Below are positions 1 to 10,522 of a stretch of DNA of 64,000 bases, piece by piece. Origin of the DNA: Odiellus spinosus (Eukaryota > Arthropoda > Arachnida > Opiliones > Phalangiidae); contig CAWUCO010000002.1 in the NCBI GenBank assembly GCA_963920705.1, forward strand, positions 1,302,001-1,366,000, read 5' to 3'. The position numbers were made by a program, and so were the translations under genes. Below the pieces are notes generated by a model, which saw only the letters and a list, made by a program, of their open reading frames with translations, searched no databases and was not told where the DNA came from. Position 1 is the stretch's first letter, and the number at the start of each line of letters is the position of its first letter.

Positions 1-289
1 CCTTATTTGGGCATTCCTTCCCGAAAAATATCTAACGTTTGACTCGAAATAATCAAAAAGCTTTTTGGAAAAATAGCTCCAAAAAGGTTTTTGGTATTCA
101 ATGTGAAGACCTACATCTTTCATTACTTCTGGATGGAAGGAATGCTCTACGTTTTCTAACATCAGAAGTTGAATAATTTCTGCAATGGAAACAAAATCAA
201 AATATATTATATATTTGTAAAAAACCACTACCGTATACTTTTTCGGTATTATTTCTCTTTGTTTTTTCAGAACACAAAGACTATACGAG

Positions 290-500
290 TTAGCTGTATA
301 GTCTGTGCCACGCTCCTTGAATTTGCTTTGCTGCAAAACTTTGTTGTTCGGCAGGCTGAACACTTTTACAGGCGTTTTATCCATCCGAACCTCAAATTAT
401 GTCAAAATTCTGGGTAATATAAATCGTTGCTTAGAAAAATCCCATGGCAGTTACAAAACGATATTTTCCCAGAATCTTTATCTATCGTGTATCTTCTAAT
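290..500 (+). other. Diverged copy of a segment also found inverted at 28.3-28.5 kb
   Basis: The blocks around 290-320, 355-380 and 440-480 match the reverse complement of 28,330-28,530. Translated in one frame, both copies give a shared peptide IPWQLQN(D/E)xFPES, and in another frame both give HFYRRF. The second copy sits beside gustatory-receptor-like exons, so this could be a decayed exon of a related gene or an old dispersed repeat. The conserved stretches do not fall in a single continuous frame here. No function is assigned. Confidence 0.35.
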
Positions 501-1130
501 ATTCAAAATTTCAACTGATTTCAGGTGGGGGAAGACAGTCTACTCCATTGTCGAATCCAACGATGTGGCCTATCTTTAACATTATAGAGCTAAACTTCAA
601 TTGATTTGTATTCGCAGACTATAATGGTTAAATGCTTATTTTTGTGGTAGAAAGGTGAGGACACAACCCTAGTTTACAAAATAAACTTTTACCAGTGGCG
701 AAACAAAAAATTTTAACATTACGTTACCCAAATTCCTATGGGCCGTTTGGGTTGTTCTTTCCTCTTTAAAATCATCTTCCCTTATGCAACAGCCTATAGC
801 TTTGACTGTACATTTTTAAAGAAGGCAACTTTACAGGGGCTTAAAAATACAGATAGTCTCTTTAAAGGGAAATTTTGAACTGAAATCGGAAAGATGGCGA
901 CTGCATGGTTGCTCTTCAATTTATTTTAATAGGACAAGTGAAAACAAAATGCTATTTCAGTTTAAGTTCGAAATCTTCGCTTTATTTAAAACAGAAAATT
1001 AGAATTTACCCGTTTCTTTCAAGGTTTTTTGAACAGTGTCTGTGACGGCTAGTCTTTCGGCTTCAGTGGTAGGGCAGTCCCCATCAGCAACTCTGTGGAC
1101 GTCTCGTCCTTCAGCGGATAGTGCGAGTCT
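501..1130. other. Non-coding stretch, nothing recognised
   Basis: AT-rich sequence with no convincing exon, transposon end or RNA gene. One AAGATGGCG motif occurs near 893 but has no promoter-like context. Confidence 0.5.
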
Positions 1131-1370
1131 CTAGGCGGCTCGTCTCTCGGTGGCTCGTCTCTCGGCGGCAACGGCTCGTTTTTCGGCGGCTCGTTTTTCA
1201 GCGGCTCGTCTCTCGGCGGCTCGTTTCTCGTCGGCTCGTCTCTCGGAGGCTCGCTTCTCGTCGGCTCGTCTCTCGGAGGCTCGCTTCTCGTCGGCTCGTC
1301 CCTCGTCGGCTCGTCCCTCGTCGGCTTGCTTCTCGTCGGCTCGTCGGCTCGTCGGCTCGTCTCTCATTGT
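1131..1370 (-). repeat. 15/30-bp GC-rich minisatellite inside a coding exon
   Basis: Units of about 15 bp (GGCTCGTCTCTCGxC on the plus strand) repeat about 15 times. Because the period is a multiple of three and the units avoid stops, several frames are open at once and encode Arg/Glu/Ala/Asp/Ser repeats. It forms the distal part of the Arg/Glu-rich exon at 1,198-1,647. Confidence 0.8.
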
Positions 1371-1647
1371 CTCTCCTCTTGGCGGCCTCTCGCTCTTGGT
1401 CAGATCGTCTCTCGGTGAACCCGGCGGTTTTTCGCTCACTCCGCTCAGTCACTCTCCTATCGACGGCTCGCTCTTGGTTGGATCTTTCGACTACTTCCTC
1501 GGCAGACGGCTTTTGCACGACTTCCATTCGCCCTTGTTTCCATTGTTTTTTTTGGTTCCTTCGGTGGGGCCTCTTACTTTCATTTGAAATCGGAGGGAGT
1601 GAAGGGTTTTTAGCGACCTTTACTAATTGCTCATAAAGCTCGATTGC
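1198..1647 (-). CDS. Arg/Glu-rich C-terminal exon of an unidentified host gene
   Basis: Read on the minus strand, a pyrimidine-rich tract followed by ATAG makes a good splice acceptor at about 1,648. The exon then opens with AIELYEQLVKVAKNPSLPPI, continues through a basic segment (KRPHRRNQKKQWKQGR) and an acidic/basic charged region (SAEEVVERSNQER), and ends in Arg-Arg-Glu-Thr-Ser repeats before a TGA at 1,198. That is about 150 codons without a stop. A 1-nt contribution from the previous exon is needed to keep the frame, and the nearest upstream exon candidate does not supply it, so the gene model is incomplete. The composition suggests a disordered, possibly nuclear protein. I do not recognise the family. 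Confidence 0.45.
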   Translation of the reverse strand, partial: AIELYEQLVKVAKNPSLPPISNESKRPHRRNQKKQWKQGRMEVVQKPSAEEVVERSNQERAVDRRVTERSERKTAGFTERRSDQEREAAKRRDNERRADEPTSRREASRRGTSRRGTSRREASLRETSRREASLRETSRRETSRRETSR

Positions 1648-1831
1648 TATGATAAAAAAGGAGAAAATTGGTTATTTTATTATATACTCGGACCCCTTTT
1701 CATATTCTGTCTTCTTATGAATACATTGATATATTTCTAAAGACGCGTTTCCAATCAAGATTTTTTTGGCCAAGAATCTAGCCGAATTAAGGTAAATTTA
1801 CCTTGGTTTTGACGCATAAGCTACATTTTTG

Positions 1832-1865
<34 letters not shown>

Positions 1866-1869
1866 AAAA
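1832..1869 (+). repeat. Poly(A) run
   Basis: About 30 uninterrupted A residues, followed by AT-rich sequence. It lies in an apparent intron of the minus-strand host gene. No retrotransposed sequence is evident upstream of it. Confidence 0.7.
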
Positions 1870-1896
1870 GGTATTGTTATAAAGTCATTTACGTAC

Positions 1897-2120
1897 GACA
1901 TAATTTTCAAGGGTAAAATGAAACGGAGCTGTTATACTTGCTTCCTTAGCCATTTCGACGTCCAAATTACACCAGCCCACATGTTTTTTTCCCAATTGAT
2001 GTAACGTGGGGGCACATATTTCTTGGCCTGCTAGCGGTCCACACCGCCAACGAAGTTTCATTCAAGGCTCCACCAACCGTGGCTTCAGTCCAGATTCCAC
2101 TGAGTTTTAGTTTAATAGTC
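1897..2120 (-). pseudogene. Host exon candidate with two overlapping open frames
   Basis: The minus strand has an acceptor (TTTTTACAG) at 2,121 and a GTACGT donor at 1,896. From the acceptor one frame reads KLKLSGIWTEATVGGALNETS. One nucleotide out of phase, a second frame reads GPLAGQEICAPTLHQLGKK and then HVGWCNLDVEMAKEASITAP to the donor. Both stretches look protein-like (balanced composition, Cys and Trp present). The simplest reading is one exon with a frameshift near 2,055, but an assembly error or an unrecognised internal splice is possible. It belongs between the 14-residue repeat exon and the Arg/Glu-rich exon on the same strand. Confidence 0.4.
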
Positions 2121-2209
2121 CTGTAAAAATAAGAGCATGGAAAGTTATAACCAAATTTGACCTCGTGGCTTGACCTTAAACACTTCTAAAAATAATTCTT
2201 ACGTTGTAT

Positions 2210-2574
2210 TCATGATTTGCGAGGTCCGAGGTCGTTGAATGGTTGAGGAAGATTGCCGTTGAGAGGTCCGATGTCGATTGATAGTTCAGGAAGATTATAG
2301 TTGAGAGGTCCGTGGTCGATTAATGGTTCAGGAAGATTGCCGTTGAGAGGTCCGAGGTCGATTGATGGTTCAGGAAGATTGCCGTTGAGAGATGCGTGGT
2401 CGTAAGGAGTTGTATTTAAAATTATGTGGCGCTGGAGACTGGAGAGAGAGCTACTGAAAAGTAGAGAGGTCCGTGGTCGATTGATGGTTCAGGAAGATTG
2501 CCGTTGAGAGGTCCGAGGTCGATTGATGGTTCAGGAAGATTGCCGTTGAGAGATGCGTGGTCTTAGACTGTGGA
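2210..2574 (-). CDS. Exon(s) made of a 14-residue repeat, NGNLPEPSIDLGPL type
   Basis: A 42-bp tandem repeat encodes NGNLPEPSIDLGPL on the minus strand. There are four units at about 2,213-2,405, ending PRKS and a TGA at 2,210, and two more units at about 2,465-2,572. Between the blocks the frame ends in a stop. Substitutions between units change residues (P/L, L/H/I) but keep the 42-bp length and the open frame, which suggests it was translated. Both blocks begin with the same GACCACGCATCTCTC leader. The upstream end abuts a family F repeat arm at about 2,565, so the 5' part of the gene may be lost. Family unknown. Confidence 0.45.
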
Positions 2575-2752
2575 TATCATATATTTTTCACCGATAATTT
2601 TAATTTCTGTCCCTTCACGGGTTTGAATTTCTTGCCTATATATGCACTTTTTTGAAGTGCGAAGCAAAACATCGTTTTTGTATAATTTGTGTTTGCTTTT
2701 GGGAAAATTAAACACTAGTAAAAACCATTAACCCATTATATTTAGCGGGGGG
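2565..2752 (+). repeat. Diverged partial copy of the family F right arm
   Basis: Matches 7,785-7,950 and 29,745-29,905, including the hairpin GCACTTTTTTGAAGTGC and the run AATTAAACACTAGTAAA, but with clear divergence. It is therefore older than the two near-identical F copies. Confidence 0.7.
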
Positions 2753-3176
2753 TACTTAAAAAAATAAATTTATTTTTTGAAATTTAAATTAATTAATTCA
2801 TATAAATATTTTTATATTGGACAAACTTTATTATTATTGTTTATCTAAATTATGGGGCCTATAAACTGAAGTTGAATTATATTATGTTTACTTTCATATC
2901 GACGCCTGTGATGAGTTTGATTAATACATCCCAATCATCTCAGTTATCGTGTAGAGTTGGGTCTCGAGACTAATGAGCTTACGTAGTCATGTGTAGCATG
3001 TATCAAAACTAAAACTAGAACGAATTGAGAGAAAATTTGTTCAATATTTTTACCCAAAATCAAGCCATAAATAAAATTCAATACTAAAGAAACTGAAAAT
3101 TGATCCTATTAGTGATATATTAATAAAACTTGATATTTCCTTCTTCCAATACATTTCAATTTCAATTATACAAAAA
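2753..3176. other. AT-rich spacer between F arms
   Basis: No coding potential or repeat structure recognised. It lies between the old F arm and the left end of F copy 1. Confidence 0.5.
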
Positions 3177-3894
3177 CGTTGTTTTGCTTCGCACTTCAAA
3201 AAAGTGCATTTATAGGTAAGAATTTCAAACCCGTGAAGGGACAGAAATTATAAATTCACAGTGAAAGAAATAAGAAAGTCACAGTCTAAGAAATCATAAA
3301 GCTATAATTATAATAATTAATATGAATAAAAAATTTACAAAAAAATGACGTATAAATTCGGCCTATCGAAACTTTTAATTATGCAGAAGTCATTCTGTTG
3401 TAGAATTTACTCTTGGTAAGGGTAACTAAAAGCCATCTATGCGTGGAAAGGTAGAATAGCATAATACCAAATAGTTCCTGCCCGCGTTTTTAAAATGTTT
3501 AGTTGTTAGGGTGGAGAATTATATTATCTTAAGAGGGGTTGCTGTTTAGATGAGACTCTTGATTTTTAAACATGTTTCACCACGGGGAATACACCAATAA
3601 ACCTTTACTCGCGTGTTATCGTCATCTGACAGCTACTAAAGTTTAGTTGATTCTTACTTTTTCCCTTCTCCTACACTGTAAAAAATAAAGGGTCGGATAA
3701 ATACCTTTAAAGGTATTTCTGCTTGCCACCCCAGGCGCACCCTTTTAGGTACTTATTAATACCCTACTTTAGGGGTATTATAAAATACCTTCTATTAAGG
3801 GTATTAATGAAGACCTTTGGGGTACTATTTAGCACCATATATGGTATTTATTCAGACTTCAAAAAAATACTATTGGGGTTCGAAAAAAGACCTT

Positions 3895-4115
3895 TTGGGT
3901 CATTAGGGGTACTAATTGGTACCATATATGGTATTTATCCAGACTTCAAAACTTCGCTTCAGGGGTACGAAATAATACCTTTTCGGCCATTAGAGGTACT
4001 AATTGGCACCATATAAGGTATTTTTCATACTTCAAAATTTCGCTTTGGGGGTGTGAAGAAATACCTTTTCGGCCATTAGAGGTACTAATTGGCACCATAT
4101 AAGGTATTTTTCGGG
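3895..4115 (+). repeat. Subterminal direct repeats, about 87 bp
   Basis: Three imperfect units each contain GGTACTAATTGG(T/C)ACCATAT followed by AGGTATTT and ACTTCAAAA. They lie near the left end of the 3.9 kb element, and related GGTATT motifs recur in inverse orientation near the right end (7,370-7,570). Such repeats may be transposase-binding sites. Confidence 0.65.
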
Positions 4116-4689
4116 AAAATAAAAGATACTTCTTTCATTATTTAAATAGTAGCAAACCTGGAAGATTTATTTGTACAAAATAATGGGTTATCATACATCA
4201 CAATGATTTAAAAATCAAAATAAATCCAGATTTGTATTATGGTTTCATGCATTTGAAAAAGAGGTTTTAACACGAGTTGATGCACTTTGAGAAATTGGTT
4301 TTTCACGAGGTTACAAGTTTGTTAACTTTAATTTTAGTACAAAGTTATGGGTTTGAAAAGAGGTTTTTAACAAGTTTATGATTTTGGTTTTTAAAAGAAG
4401 TTCATTAATTTGGAAAAGAAAGCTTTTTATAAGACATTTATGCATTTTGAGAAAGATGAGTTTTATGGATTTTGAGAAATGGAATTTTATCACAAATATA
4501 TGAATACGTTAGTTTTAATCACAAATTTATGGGTTTAGTATTTACCACAAAGATGGGTTTCAAAAAGGCCTTTTACAACAAACTTATTTTTAAATACTAA
4601 TAATGAGTCATTAAATACTAAAAATGAGTCTTTAATTACTAATAATAAACCATTAAATACTAATTGTGAATAATGATTTATATAAAATT

Positions 4690-5530
4690 ACTATGAATTA
4701 TTTATTACTAAATATGAATTAAATATTACTAAATATGAATTAAATATTACTAAATATGAATTAAATATTACTAAATATGAATTAAATATTACTAAATATG
4801 AATTAAATATTACTAAATATGAATTAAATATTACTAATTATGAATTAAATATTACTAATTATGAATTAAATATTACTAATTATGAATTAAATATTACTAA
4901 TTATGAATTAAATATTACTAATTATGAATTAAATATTACTAATTATGAATTAAATATTACTAATTATGAATTAAATATTACTAATTATGAATTAAATATT
5001 ACTAATTATGAATTAAATATTACTAATTATGAATTAAATATTACTAATTATGAATTAAATATTACTAATTATGAATTAAATATTACTAATTATGAATTAA
5101 ATATTACTAATTATGAATTAAATATTACTAATTATGAATTAAATATTACTAATTATGAATTAAATATTACTAATTATGAATTAAATATTACTAATTATGA
5201 ATTAAATATTACTAATTATGAATTAAATATTACTAATTATGAATTAAATATTACTAATTATGAATTAAATATTACTAATTATGAATTAAATATTACTAAT
5301 TATGAATTAAATATTACTAATTATGAATGAAATATTACTAATTATGAATTAAATATTACTAATTATGAATTAAATATTACTAATTATGAATTAAATATTA
5401 CTAATTATGAATTAAATATTACTAATTATGAATTAAATATTACTAATTATGAATTAAATATTACTAATTATGAATTAAATATTACTAATTATGAATTAAA
5501 TATTACTTATTATGAATTAAATATTACTAA
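4690..5530 (+). repeat. 21-bp AT-rich satellite array, about 40 copies
   Basis: The unit is GAATTAAATATTACTAATTAT. The first units carry an AAATAT variant in place of AATTAT and the rest are almost identical, which indicates recent homogenisation or slippage. It lies inside the 3.9 kb TA-flanked element. Confidence 0.95.
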
Positions 5531-5532
5531 TT

Positions 5533-5735
5533 ATGAATTATTAATTATTTAATACGAATTATTAATTATTTAATACGAATTATTAATTATTTAATACGAA
5601 TTATTAATTATTTAATACGAATTATTAATTATTTAATACGAATTATTAATTATTTAATACGAATTATTAATTATTTAATACGAATTATTAATTATTTAAT
5701 ACGAATTATTAATTATTTAATACGAATTATTAATA
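5533..5735 (+). repeat. Second 21-bp AT-rich array, about 9 copies
   Basis: The unit is ATTATTAATTATTTAATACGA. It starts directly after the first array and has the same period but a different sequence. Confidence 0.93.
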
Positions 5736-6383
5736 AGAGAAATTAATCCAGTAATTATTAAATTCTGATCTAGTATTAATAATCCATGAAAAATCCATTT
5801 TAATTATAATTGGTCTAATCATAGTTAATTTGATTCTATCATCAATAAATTTCAATCAGTCATAAAGCTTTAAATAAATTTAATCACTTTTATTGGTAAA
5901 ACTGTGATTAATTTTAATTTAGATTAGGATTAGCTTCATCGATTAGATTTATTCTTGATTATATTTAAATTATAATTATTAAAATGGCATTAAGCGTTTA
6001 AACTGTGTTAATCGATTTTATCATAATTAAATTAATCTTCTTCATCATTGTTCGATTGTCACGTGAATCAAAATATTCTGTCTAAAATTCTGTTCGCCAA
6101 AGCATTTTCTACCGCTGGCAGCCAGTGTCAGTTAAAATTTCAAACCAGTGGCGTTCTTTTTTCATGGTGATTTTCAGTCAACACTTTCTACCCCGTCCTC
6201 CCTTTGCGGTAAGCCTGATAAAGAAAAATTCTTCACTCCACTGCTCTGTATAATACAACAACGGTTGTTAAAAGCCTCCTCCATTCGATCCTTGCTTTTA
6301 CGTGTCGGAACCACAGGTCGGTTCTTGCCCTGTAGTTGGATTAGACCAACACTTCTGTTCTGCCGTTAATAGTCTCATGTGTA

Positions 6384-6460
6384 GGCCTTGGTAGCTCAGT
6401 TGGTTAGAGTGTGGGACAGTTACTGAACGACCCTGAGGTGTGTCTTATGTTGTCATATCA
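6384..6460 (+). pseudogene. tRNA-like fragment with an A-box (possible SINE head)
   Basis: Contains TAGCTCAGTTGGTTAGAG, a good match to the tRNA D-arm/A-box. A clear B-box (GGTTCGAATCC) is not seen downstream, so this is a decayed tRNA or a tRNA-derived SINE head rather than a working gene. It lies inside the 3.9 kb element. Confidence 0.45.
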
Positions 6461-7981
6461 GGATTCCTGTTTATCCACTTAAATCATGTTTAAACCGTAC
6501 CTAATGGTTGTTAAAAACCTTCTCCATACCATGTTATTCTATCTTTTAGGACAGTGATCGGCAGAATAAACTTTCCCTTTTCTGTTATATCAGAATCACA
6601 TTCAGTTTGTTCCTGAAAAAATAAGAGTCCTTCACTCCTTCTTCAAGTTGAAATAACTATCAAAGGCTTAAGCTTGATAGGATTATGCTAAGCAGCTAAC
6701 ATACTCGTGAAGGAATTATTGCATATATTCGAAACTTGAAATTTGGAAAATCATGAAGATTTATAACATATATAAATTAATAGATATGCCTACCTTTCCA
6801 TCTGCGTTTCAGCAACCTTCGATTTCAAAGAGTTAAATACAAGTTAAGCTTGCGCCTAAATTGATGGCTCGGTCGCGTCTCTACTACGAAGAAAACAGAG
6901 AGAATACTTAAACGAAGGAGGTGAAATAGACTGCCCGTTTTCCCGTTCTAACGCGCTTACCGCTTATTGTGCGCTAGGTAAAAGCTTCCACTCATTTGTT
7001 ACTCACTCAGAGATAGATATCACCTCCGCCAAAAAGTGACGCGGCACCAAGCGTTATTCTCTCGTCAAGGTTGCTAGAGATATTTCGCTGGGTTCTAGTC
7101 TCCCGAGCGTTAACATTTGAATCCACAAAAATACAATTTAAACCTTGGGGCGCTTGTTTTAGTTTACCTTCTATTAATGAAATTAGATATTTCACTTTTC
7201 TCCAATTAAGATCCCAATAAAACATTAATATCAACAATATGTATAATAAGACTTGCAATAATTTTGGAATAAAATTTCCAGCGTAGTTTTCATTTCGCGG
7301 GGTTTCCGATTGTTAAGCCTAATTTGACAAAAGTAGGCTTAGGAAAAAAATTTCACGAGCTTGGTTCGATAATACCTTTTGGGGTTTTAAAAAAGACCTT
7401 TACTCATTAAATACCCTTCGGAAGTCGAAAATACCCTAATGGTATTGAAAAGAACCCTTAAAAATTCTTAGGGTGTGTTTAAGCGCCATCGGTAGTACTA
7501 ATAAATACCTTAAGGTGTTTTTCCATTAAAAGTACCTTTTAAGGCGTTTAAAACGACCCCAAAAATACCTTCATTTTTTACAGTGTAGACTCGAGAGTGG
7601 TGATATCGAATGGCGATGGTTGCAGTTTTCAGTTAGTATAAGGAAACATTCGCCTCTTTATAAAGTTTCTAATCATTAAATCTACATAAGTAAAAGTTTC
7701 GATAGGCCGAATTTATACGTCATTTTTTTGTAAATTTTTTATTCATATTAATTATTATAATTATAGCTTTATGATTTCTTAGACTGTGACTTTCATATTT
7801 CTTTCACTGTGAATTTATAATTTCTGTCCCTTCACGGGTTTGAAATTCTTACCTATAAATGCACTTTTTTGAAGTGCGAAGCAAAACAACGTTTTTGTAT
7901 AATTTGTGTTTGCTTTTGGAAAAATTAAACACTAGTAAATCAATTAACCCATTTTATTTGGTGCACCGATTAGTTTTGGGC

Positions 7982-8770
7982 GCGAAAAGTACACTGCGAA
8001 ATTTGAATACTTAATTGTAAACATTTTATTTAAAACATTAAAACAAAATCCCAGCAACAGTGAAATAGGGTAAACGTTTTATCCGAAAATAGATAACAAA
8101 CGTTTGTAATGGAATATCGTTGGTTTTATGTTACTGTCAATCGAAATACATTATATACAATAAATATACCTTAAAAGGCTTTATTAAACTCACTCTTTAA
8201 TATGACTGACATCACAAAATGTGCATTTCCTAATTGTGGTAATACAATTTGGAATCATAGATATATGAAAAATAAACTAGATCCACAATCCTTAATAACG
8301 AAAATATAAACCTTTTCTTATCGGCCATTTTTCACGTCTGTGGAGGCTGCCATTTTGAATGGACATGATACTGGGAAAGGCTACAAATCCCCCCTAAAAT
8401 CCACTTTTACTACCCTCCCGCGTGGTCCTGCTTTTGGCGGGGAAAAATATTTATACAAAATATTTTTCCCCTGCGTTATACGTGGGGACATGTCCCCCGT
8501 GGCGCGTGACATTTGCACAGTCAAAGGCGAGCATGAGCGCGTGAAAATGTCTTCTATTCCTGACGTTTTTGCGCGTGACTTAGGTAAGGTAGTGGATCTA
8601 GTTTAAATCTCATATATCTATGTTTGGAATGGATTTAATTTATTTTGGTTTCTCCTTTCCTAATTATATTAACGACAATAATTACCCAATTTCACCTTTG
8701 CTGTGGTTTTGTTTTTTAATGTTTCAAATAGAACGTTTACAAGTATTCAAATTTCACAGTGTACATTTCG
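7982..8770. repeat. Inverted-repeat block nested in family F
   Basis: About 85 bp at 7,982-8,075 is repeated in inverse orientation at 8,680-8,770 (core GTACACTGCGAAATTTGAAT). The interior has a short open frame starting MTDITKCAFPNCGNTIWNH at 8,202, which recalls the Cys-x4-Cys start of a THAP finger but stops after about 36 codons. A perfect palindrome GGGGACATGTCCCC lies near 8,486. It may be a MITE that became part of F. Confidence 0.55.
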
Positions 8771-8940
8771 TCACAATTTATGTCTCTTCTCCTTCAATTT
8801 GGCGCTACAAGCGCCTTTCAATTCCGTCACAATTAATGTCTCTTCTCCTTCAATTTGGCGCTACAAGCGCCTTTCAATTCCGTCACAATTAATGTCTCAT
8901 CTCCTTCAATTTGGCTCTACAAGCGCCTTTCAATGACGTC
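8767..8940 (+). repeat. 56-bp tandem triplication
   Basis: Three near-identical units contain CAATTTGG(C/T)(G/T)CTACAAGCGCC. F copy 2 has the same block at about 30,715-30,890 with a diverged first unit. Confidence 0.85.
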
Positions 8941-9847
8941 ACGTTTTATTTTTTATTTGTTTGAGGGCTAATGGTGCAGGGTTAACTGGTTGCATTAGCG
9001 GCTGCTTTTGGCGATCAAGTATACTTTTCAATGACGTAATGAGTGCTAGAGAAAGATGGCCGAATACACTCAAGTTTTGAAGAGCTTCTGTTGACGTCAT
9101 CGTCGTCATAACCTTCCTAAAAGGACCTTGGGCATATAGAATGCAACTAATAAAATATAATAATAGAACGATTTATTGTCTAACAATTCATTACAGATAC
9201 GGCAAAATATAATGATACCAATGAATCACAAAAGTTAAGTAATTTTTTCAACTAGTTCGCGCCCAAAAGTTTGAAATTTCTGGTTCAGTCAGTTCATAAG
9301 AACTGGTTCCAAAGTTTCAAACGCCATCTATCGCTCATAGACAGCACTACTTTATGTTACCGTAGCATGAACAGGCCATCTTTCCTGTTGTCTGGTCAAA
9401 AAATGTGACCTATAGACTTTGACATCACTTTCCCCTTAATGGCGCTACTCCGTCTATAGATACTCTAATAAAAACTAAACAGTAAATCATTTAGTTTTTT
9501 ATGAAAACACTACAAATAATTTAAATTTTCCGCCGAGTTTTATTATAAAATTATCAATTTAACACGCCTGTTTCAGAGTCCATTTTACTAAGACATTTTG
9601 TAAGTCTCACCGCTATATATCATGGGGTTATTGTGAAATACCCAAGTTTAAGTACCCTGCTCGCTGCATTTTATAATGATGATATAAAAAAATGTTCAGC
9701 CCACTTAAAAATTCAGCCTTGCAATAATAACAACGCGTAGAATGCTAGACACCATCTTATCTCTTTAAACCAGCGCATATTTGTTTATAGTTCCTGCCTT
9801 TTGCTCTATTACTTCTTTATAATTAAACATTGTTGATCGTTGTTCAG

Positions 9848-10190
9848 CCTTATCTTTGCAGTGCGTAAGAAGCTAGAAACCCATCTATCTCTTATTTACG
9901 CGTTTCTTAGAGATAGAGGGGAGCCTTACTAGTTACCCTATTCCGTCTTTCTCGGTCTTTCAAGCTTTATCACGCTATTGCTATCTCGGTCTTTGTATTT
10001 AACTACAGAATGTTAAGAGTCCTTCAGTCAAACTAGCCTTTTTTTCACTCTTTTACCTTTGTCTCTATTGCATCTTTCTAATTGAGACAATCTATTATAT
10101 CCTAGTTCAACCATCTTTGCAGCGCGTAAAAAACTACAATACCTCTATCTCTTAACTATGCGTTTCTAACAGATAGACTTAGAGTACCTC
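9848..10190 (+). repeat. Degenerate repeat of about 250 bp within F
   Basis: CTTTGCAG(T/C)GCGTAA followed by CTATCTCTTA and GCGTTTCT recurs at about 9,852 and 10,109. The same sequences appear in copies 2 and 3 of F. They do not look coding. Confidence 0.6.
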
Positions 10191-10522
10191 TATTCGGGCT
10201 AGCCCATTTATTTATCTATCTCTCTAATGCAAACTCTCAATGAAACGCCGTCTTTCGCGGTGCTTGAACGTTATCTATACCTTTTATATCTGTCTTAGTA
10301 TTCAACATTAGATAAGTATAGAGTACCCCCGCGATTCTAACATATTTTTCTCTCTCGAATGCAAACTCTCAATGAAACGGACTCGCGGTCGGACGAAGAA
10401 GAAGACGAAAACCTCAGTTATCATTGACAAAAAAGATTCCACCTCATAAGACAAATCTCCATAGACTTTTCTAATGAAATTTTGAGACACCTATAAATAA
10501 AACAGGCCAGCTGGCCTGTTTT

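Larger units (their letters stand above)
3674..7585. mobile_element. 3.9 kb TA-flanked DNA element inserted in family F
   Basis: The ends are inverted repeats: CACTGTAAAAAATAAAGG at the left and its counterpart (one mismatch in 18) at the right, both flanked by TA. F copy 2 at about 29,533 gives the empty site, where CTCCTAGACTC replaces CTCCTA-element-TAGACTC, so insertion with TA duplication is directly visible. Subterminal regions hold diverged repeats with GGTATT/AATACC motifs at both ends. The interior contains two 21-bp arrays and a tRNA-like fragment and has no transposase, so it is non-autonomous. A TA target fits Tc1/mariner/pogo-type elements, but the family is not proven. Confidence 0.8.
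3177..10522 (+). repeat. Family F, copy 1 (about 3.4 kb plus a 3.9 kb insertion)
   Basis: Near-identical to 29,027-32,298 over its whole length once the 3,674-7,585 insertion is removed. The left part is a foldback: 3,177-3,390 is the reverse complement of 7,700-7,915. Then come a nested inverted-repeat block (7,982-8,770), a 56-bp triplication, an AATAAA-containing stretch near 9,150, a long block with internal degenerate repeats, and a terminal palindrome AAACAGGCCAGCTGGCCTGT at the right end. It also carries about 200 bp (9,197-9,395) that copies 2 and 3 lack. No transposase is recognised. It may be a non-autonomous transposon or a segmental duplication unit. Confidence 0.75.

Noticed and set aside
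2690-2730. Helitron 3' end (hairpin plus CTAG) in the F arm
   Set aside because: The hairpin lies about 60 bp from CTAG, and homology between copies continues past CTAG, so this is not a terminus.
4311-4493. 60-codon Phe/Leu/Lys-rich minus-strand frame
   Set aside because: Lies in AT-rich sequence of a non-autonomous element, with no start context, homology or splice signals.
8340-8606. 88-codon frame in family F, partly identical in copy 2
   Set aside because: The copies are near-identical in DNA everywhere, so shared protein sequence is not evidence of selection, and no family is recognised.
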